From the NCBI RefSeq assembly GCF_006402735.1, contig NZ_CP017174.1:8350001-8414000 (forward strand): a stretch of 64,000 nucleotides of DNA, read 5' to 3'. The translations under genes were made by a program, and so were the position numbers. Origin of the DNA: Myxococcus xanthus (GTDB taxonomy: Bacteria; Myxococcota; Myxococcia; Myxococcales; Myxococcaceae). This document shows, piece after piece, positions 59,473 through 64,000 of this stretch (within the stretch, counting starts at the first letter, position 1; every line of letters starts with the position of its first letter). The notes under the pieces are model-generated. The model searched no databases. It had not been told where the DNA came from and saw nothing but the letters and a program-made list of their open reading frames with translations.

Positions 59473-60645
59473 GTGTCCCAAGCCTTGTTCGAAGCCATTG
59501 CCCGCGGCGATGCCGCCGCGGTCCGCACCCTCGCCGCCACCGCGAGCCCCGCCCTCCGCGACGAATTCGGACGTCCACCGCTCAGCGCGGCGGCCTCGCG
59601 TGCGGGCACCGCGGATGTGGAAGTCCTCCGGGCCCTGCTGGACGCGGGCGCCGACGTGAACGCGGTGCAAGGCGAGGACAGCGACGAGGAGACAGGTTGG
59701 ACGGCGCTGCACCAGGTCTGCCTCCAGGGCACGTTTCCGAACGCCATCCATGCGGCGCGACTGCTGCTGGAGCGCGGTGCCACGCCGAATGGCAACACGA
59801 AGGATGGCGGGTTCTCCCCGCTCTTCTTCGCACTGAAGACGCACCACCTGGGCATCGCGGAAGCGCTGCTGAAGGCGGGGGCCGACGCCGACGCCCCGTT
59901 CAAGACGGGCAGGCCCTTGCACTCGCTCGTCCACTTCTATCGTGAGCGCAAGACGGGGAACTATCAGCCGGGCGAGGCCGAAGCGATGGCGACCGACGCA
60001 GTGACGCTGCTGCTCGCGCACGGCGCCGACGCGGCGGCTCGCGACGAGCAAGGTGAGTCCGCGCTGGCGAAGGCACTTCTCCACAAGTTGCCAGCGGAGT
60101 TCGTCCTGGCGCTGATCGCCGCGGGGGCGCCGCTGGACGAGCGCGTCGACCTGGGCAAGAAGCCGGCGACGCTCCTCGTCTCGCCCGCGGCCATGGCGAT
60201 TGGCCTGGGCCAGCCCGTGGAGGTGCTCGTGGCCATGCTGAAGCGAGGCATCGACACGACGCAGCCCACGGAGCCCGACGCGCAGAACCTGCTGCACTAC
60301 GCCGCGATGAAGCGCAACGACGCGGTGCAGAGCATCCTCCAGCTTCGGCCCGAGCAGGACGTCAACCCACGGGACGACAGCGGCGCGACGGCGCTGTTCC
60401 TCGCCGCCTGGAGGGGACTGAGCGCGAGCGTCTCCGCGCTGCTTGAGCGGGGAGCGAACCCAGCGCTGGCGGACGAGGGCGGCAACACGCCGCTGCACAC
60501 CGCGGCACGCAACGGGCATGGCGAGGTCATCGAGCTGCTGCTGGCGGCAGGGGCCGATGCGCGGCTGCGCAACGCGGCCGGAGAGAGCGCGGCGGACCGC
60601 GCCCGCCAGCAAGGACACACCCAGCTGGCGGAGCGGCTGAGCTGA
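59473..60645 (+). CDS. Ankyrin-repeat protein
   Basis: The product has 390 residues from a GTG with AGGAAA five bases upstream; an in-frame GTG 75 bases earlier is less likely. About nine ankyrin repeats fill the chain, for example EVLRALLDAGADVNAV, GWTALHQVCLQ, AARLLLERGATPN, FSPLFFALKTHHLGIAEALL, NLLHYAAMKRND and NTPLHTAARNGHGEVIELLL. There is no signal peptide. It serves protein binding in the cytoplasm. It is divergent from the ECF sigma gene and convergent with the hybrid kinase. Confidence 0.88.
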   Translation: MSQALFEAIARGDAAAVRTLAATASPALRDEFGRPPLSAAASRAGTADVEVLRALLDAGADVNAVQGEDSDEETGWTALHQVCLQGTFPNAIHAARLLLERGATPNGNTKDGGFSPLFFALKTHHLGIAEALLKAGADADAPFKTGRPLHSLVHFYRERKTGNYQPGEAEAMATDAVTLLLAHGADAAARDEQGESALAKALLHKLPAEFVLALIAAGAPLDERVDLGKKPATLLVSPAAMAIGLGQPVEVLVAMLKRGIDTTQPTEPDAQNLLHYAAMKRNDAVQSILQLRPEQDVNPRDDSGATALFLAAWRGLSASVSALLERGANPALADEGGNTPLHTAARNGHGEVIELLLAAGADARLRNAAGESAADRARQQGHTQLAERLS

Positions 60646-60697
60646 AGCTCGCGCCTCCAGCCGAGCCCTGAGCGCGAAAGGCGCCGGCATCCCGCCA

Positions 60698-60726
60698 CCG
60701 GCGTCCACCCACTGGACGGACGCCGG
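60698..60726. terminator. Hairpin between convergent ankyrin and kinase genes
   Basis: CCGGCGTCC and GGACGCCGG are perfect 9-base arms around an 11-base loop, in the 100-base gap between two genes that face each other. It can act for both transcripts. No T-run is present. Confidence 0.5.
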
Positions 60727-60745
60727 GACTTCGCCAGGGACGCGC

Positions 60746-62728
60746 TCAGTTCGTGGAGCGAGTCGCCGCTTCCGTGGGAACGGCGACGGAAGGCGCCTCC
60801 GTCTCGCGCGGCAGCCAGACGTGAAACGTAGAACCTCCGCCCGCCACGCCCGGGGACTCCACCCAGATGCGGCCGCCGTGCTGCTCCACGATGCCCTGGC
60901 TGATGGTGAGCCCCAGGCCCAGACCGCCGTACTTGCTGCCGTGCGCGCGGCCGAAGCGCTCGAAGATGAGCGCCTGCTTCTCCTTGGGAATGCCCACGCC
61001 GGTGTCCGTCACCGACAGGTGGACGCCCTCGTCGCGCTCACCCTGCACCCGCACCCACACGGGCCCGCCCTCCGGCGAGTAGCGCAGCGCATTGGACAGA
61101 AGGTTCGTGAGCACCTGGTCCAGCCGGCCCCGGTCCCACGTCCCCTCGAGCTGTTCCGACGCCTCGACGTGGATTTCATGGCCTTGCGACAGCACCGCCA
61201 TGCGGTCCCGCGTCTCGTGCACCAGATGGCTCAGGTCGAACCGCTCCAGCTCCAGCGACAGGCGCCCCGCCTGGAGCCGGCTGATGTCCAGCAGGTCCTC
61301 CACCAGCTTGGCCATCCGGTCGATTTGCCGGTTGATGATTTTGAGCGACTTGCCCGGCCCGGCCTCCGTCTCACCACCCAGCTTCAGCAGCGCCAGGTGC
61401 GCGTGGCCCTTGGCCGCGGCCAGCGGCGTGCGCAGCTCGTGGCTGGCCGCCGCGAGGAAGGAGTCCTTCGCCTCGCTGGCCAGCCGCAGCGCCGTCTCCG
61501 CCCGCTGCCGCTCGGTGATGTCGCGCGCCACGGAGATGAAGCGCCCGGGGCCACCGTCCGCCGCCACGTACTGGAGCACCACCTCCACCGGCACCTCCGA
61601 GCCATCCCGCCGGCGGTGGCTGGTGGAGTACGTCTGGCTGGGCAACGTGCCACTCACCAGCGGCGCCAGCAGCTTGCGGAAGCCGGCCTCGTCGAAGGCG
61701 CTCTCCACCTCCAGCACCGACAGGCCCACCAGCTCATCGGCGCTGGCGGCCAGTTGCTTGGCCGCGCCCGCGTTGGCGTAGGTGAGCGTCAGCGAGTCCG
61801 GGGAGAACATGAGGACGCAGTCCAGCGTCGCGTCCAGCGTCGCCTTGAAGCGCCCCAGCGCCTCCTCCGCCCGGCGCTTGTCGTCAATGTCCGTGGCCAC
61901 GGCAATCCAGCCGGCCAGCAAGCCATTCTCGTCCCGCTCCGGCACCGCGCGCGCCAGGTGCCAGCGGTACACACCGTCGAAGCGGCGTAGGCGGAACTCG
62001 CGCTCCACGCGCTGTCCCATGCGGATGGCCTGCCCCCACGCGGCGCGCATGGCCTCGCGGTCCGCCGGATGGACGAACTCCAGGAAGGTGTTGAGTGAAA
62101 GCGGCTGGTCCGCCTGGATGCCGGTGTAGTCCCGCGCGGCGCGGTTGGCGTAGGTGAAGCTGCCGTCCGAGCGCGCCGCCCACATCACCTCCGGTAAGGA
62201 CTCCGTGAGCCGCAGGTGACGCAGCTCGCTCTGCCGCTCCAGCGCCTCGCGCTCGCGCTGCCGGAGGAGCACCGCCTGCCGCTGAATCTGCTGCTCCTTG
62301 AGGAACAGGTCCACGAAGACGCTGACCTTGGAGCGGAGGATTTCCGGGTCGAAGGGCTTGAGCAGGTAGTCCACCGCGCCGTGCGCGTAGCCCTTGAAGA
62401 CGTGGGCCGCGTCGCGGCTGAGCGCGGTGAGGAAGATGATGGGGATGGTGCGCGTGCGCTCGCGCTGCTTGATGAGCGTGGCCGTCTGGAAGCCGTCCAG
62501 CCCCGGCATCTGCACGTCCATCAGGATGACGGCGAAGTCGCGCTGAAGCAGGAACTTGAGAGCCTCCTCACCGCTGGTGGCCTTCACCAACTCCTGCCCG
62601 AGCGGTTCGAGAATGGCCTCGAGCGCGAGCAGGTTGGACGGATGGTCGTCCACCATCAGGATGCTCGCTCGGGGCTGGGAAGGCCCTTCCTGGTTGCGGT
62701 CCGCGGAGATGTGTTCGCTAGGCGTCAT
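60746..62728 (-). CDS. Hybrid sensor histidine kinase with N-terminal receiver and two PAS domains
   Basis: The product has 660 residues and is soluble. The receiver domain (about 20-140) has phosphoacceptor Asp71 in [12 protein letters not shown] and Lys in LLKPFD. A coiled coil leads to PAS 1 (about 180-300, with PAC motif [16 protein letters not shown]) and PAS 2 (about 305-425). HisKA has the phosphoacceptor His in [17 protein letters not shown] near 440. The HATPase has [19 protein letters not shown] and [10 protein letters not shown]. An N-terminal receiver followed by a kinase suggests it takes its input from another phosphorelay, possibly the multi-receiver protein encoded just upstream. 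Confidence 0.9.
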   Translation of the reverse strand: MTPSEHISADRNQEGPSQPRASILMVDDHPSNLLALEAILEPLGQELVKATSGEEALKFLLQRDFAVILMDVQMPGLDGFQTATLIKQRERTRTIPIIFLTALSRDAAHVFKGYAHGAVDYLLKPFDPEILRSKVSVFVDLFLKEQQIQRQAVLLRQREREALERQSELRHLRLTESLPEVMWAARSDGSFTYANRAARDYTGIQADQPLSLNTFLEFVHPADREAMRAAWGQAIRMGQRVEREFRLRRFDGVYRWHLARAVPERDENGLLAGWIAVATDIDDKRRAEEALGRFKATLDATLDCVLMFSPDSLTLTYANAGAAKQLAASADELVGLSVLEVESAFDEAGFRKLLAPLVSGTLPSQTYSTSHRRRDGSEVPVEVVLQYVAADGGPGRFISVARDITERQRAETALRLASEAKDSFLAAASHELRTPLAAAKGHAHLALLKLGGETEAGPGKSLKIINRQIDRMAKLVEDLLDISRLQAGRLSLELERFDLSHLVHETRDRMAVLSQGHEIHVEASEQLEGTWDRGRLDQVLTNLLSNALRYSPEGGPVWVRVQGERDEGVHLSVTDTGVGIPKEKQALIFERFGRAHGSKYGGLGLGLTISQGIVEQHGGRIWVESPGVAGGGSTFHVWLPRETEAPSVAVPTEAATRSTN

Positions 62729-62850
62729 TGAAGTCGGCGGATGAATCTGCCCCGGTCCCACCTGTTCTCAAGGTGGAAGAGGCTAGGCGTCCCCTCGACC
62801 GGACCCAAGCCCGGAAGAGAGGCGCCGTACGGTAACCATCACTCAGCGAA

Positions 62851-64000
62851 TCAAGCCGTCACCCACAGACGGATGAGCTCCAGAAGCTTGTCGGTGTCCA
62901 CCGGCTTGGGCAGGTAGTCGCTTGCGCCGGCCGCCATGCACTTCTCCCGGTCGTCCTTCAGCGCCTTGGCCGTCACCGCGATGATGGGGAGGCTGGAGTA
63001 CTTGAGGTCCTTGCGGATGGCCCGCATGGTCTCATAGCCGTCCATCTCCGGCATCATCACGTCCATGAGGACGATGTCGACGTCGCGGTGCTGTTCGAGC
63101 ATCTCGATGGCCGCGCGCCCGTTCTCCGCGAACACCACCTGCATGCCGTGGTTCTCCAGCACGCTGGTGAGCGCGAAGATGTTGCGCATGTCGTCATCCA
63201 CCACCAGGACCTTCTTGGCGGACAGCTCCGTGTCCTTCTCGTTGCGCTGAGCCAGGGCGGCGCGGGCGCGAGGCGGCAGGTTCTGGTCCAACCGGTGGAG
63301 AAACAGCGCCGTGTCGCTGAGCAGTTGCTCCGGACTCTTCGTCCCGCTCTTGAGGATGACACTGCCGGTGTAGCGGCGCAGCCGGGCTTCGTCCTTGGGC
63401 GTCAGCTCCTTGCCGGTGTAGATGACGATGGGCAAGTCACGGAAGCGGTTCTGCGTCTTGACCTCCTCCACCAGCCGGATGCCGTCGGTGTCGGGCAGCA
63501 TCAGGTCGATGACGACGCAGTCGAACTCGCCCGTCTCCAGGTTCTGGAGCACCTCCTCGCCGGTGGCCACGGCCGTCACCTCGACATCGCCGCCTTCGCT
63601 GAGCAGCTTCACCAGGCTGTCGCGCTGGACGTCGTCGTCCTCCACCAGCAGCAGCCGGCGCTCCTTGCGCTCCAGGAAGCTGGCCAGTTGGTTGAACACC
63701 CGCTCCAGGCCCTCCTTGCTGACGGGCTTGGTGAGATAACCGAAGGCGCCCTGTGAGTTGCCCTGGTTCTTGTCCATGACGCTGATGACGTGCACGGGGA
63801 TGTGGCGCGTGCGCGGGTTGCGCTTGAGCCGGTCCAGCACGCTCCAGCCGTCCACCACGGGGAGCTGGATGTCCAGGGTGATGGCGTGCGGCTGGAACTC
63901 GTTGGCCATGGACAGGCCGGTGTCCCCGCGCGTGGCGACCAGGGCCTTGAAGCCCTTCTCCCGCGCCATCTGCACCATGATGCGGGCGAACTTCACGTCG
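62851..64000 (-). CDS. C-terminal part of a multi-receiver signalling protein (5' end outside window)
   Basis: About 383 residues are visible; the frame continues past the window edge without an obvious start. Three receiver domains are in tandem. The first is truncated at its N-terminus ([21 protein letters not shown]). The second has [12 protein letters not shown], phosphoacceptor Asp in [13 protein letters not shown] and an altered Lys region ([10 protein letters not shown]). The third has [23 protein letters not shown] and YLPKPVD. This arrangement usually forms the C-terminus of large HAMP/GAF hybrid histidine kinases in myxobacteria. It ends 122 bases before the hybrid kinase gene on the same strand. 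Confidence 0.85.
   Translation of the reverse strand, partial: DVKFARIMVQMAREKGFKALVATRGDTGLSMANEFQPHAITLDIQLPVVDGWSVLDRLKRNPRTRHIPVHVISVMDKNQGNSQGAFGYLTKPVSKEGLERVFNQLASFLERKERRLLLVEDDDVQRDSLVKLLSEGGDVEVTAVATGEEVLQNLETGEFDCVVIDLMLPDTDGIRLVEEVKTQNRFRDLPIVIYTGKELTPKDEARLRRYTGSVILKSGTKSPEQLLSDTALFLHRLDQNLPPRARAALAQRNEKDTELSAKKVLVVDDDMRNIFALTSVLENHGMQVVFAENGRAAIEMLEQHRDVDIVLMDVMMPEMDGYETMRAIRKDLKYSSLPIIAVTAKALKDDREKCMAAGASDYLPKPVDTDKLLELIRLWVTA

Overview
The window is very GC-rich, densely packed bacterial chromosome with a strong third-position G/C bias. Gene content points to a myxobacterium of the Myxococcus/Corallococcus type. It carries a complete dif chemosensory operon (MCP, DifB, CheW, CheY, CheA, CheC), a SofG/MglA-like GTPase next to two extra PilT-like ATPases, many lipoproteins, several multidomain signalling proteins and an ECF sigma/anti-sigma/caspase-like cluster. 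The gene order from dif through sofG to the pilT paralogues matches what I recall of Myxococcus xanthus; this is recollection, not a database search. No rRNA, tRNA, CRISPR array, insertion sequence or prophage was seen. No gene-free gap exceeds 300 bases.

Layout. 1-6159 (+): the C-terminal end of a probable outer-membrane protein, then three tandem paralogous lipoproteins with four EF-hand-like motifs and a leucine-rich repeat region. 6244-9433 (+): a polytopic membrane protein and a cyclic-nucleotide-domain histidine kinase that has lost its phosphoacceptor histidine. 9522-18552 (-): thiL, the dif operon in the order difA-B-C-D-E-G, and larB-larC directly downstream of difG. 18680-20209 (+): a protein of six 72-residue repeats, convergent with a di-heme oxidoreductase. 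21724-25580 (-): a secreted protein, a NYN-domain protein, a PocR-type histidine kinase and the SofG-like GTPase. 25869-30525 (+): a GNAT enzyme, two PilT paralogues, a VOC protein and recX.

30586-37834 (-): small secreted and lipid-anchored proteins, an S37-type peptidase homologue that appears catalytically dead, a secreted metzincin with two partner genes, a DUF2231 membrane protein and methionine aminopeptidase. 37912-40504 (+): a LysR-type DNA-binding domain without its sensor domain and a TonB-dependent receptor. 40508-44401 (-): a DinG/XPD-like helicase, a zinc-ribbon membrane protein and a site-2-protease-like M50 peptidase. 44613-46605 (+): two lipoproteins and a HAD phosphatase. 46661-54481, mixed strands: a histone-tail protein, a lipid kinase, a large Ig-repeat/PDZ protein, hrcA, an EamA transporter and a quinone oxidoreductase. 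54633-59303 (-): an ECF sigma factor, anti-sigma factor with a DUF4384-like domain, caspase-like protease with a beta-barrel tail, and a propeller-like lipoprotein. 59473-64000: an ankyrin-repeat protein, a hybrid histidine kinase and the C-terminal part of a multi-receiver protein cut by the window edge.

Working together. In Myxococcus the Dif pathway controls exopolysaccharide production, and SofG and PilT-like ATPases concern type IV pilus polarity and retraction, so 11.5-29.5 kb reads as a motility and surface neighbourhood. The best candidate for an undescribed system is the translationally coupled sigma/anti-sigma/caspase unit at 54.6-59.3 kb, which looks like a regulated envelope-protease switch.
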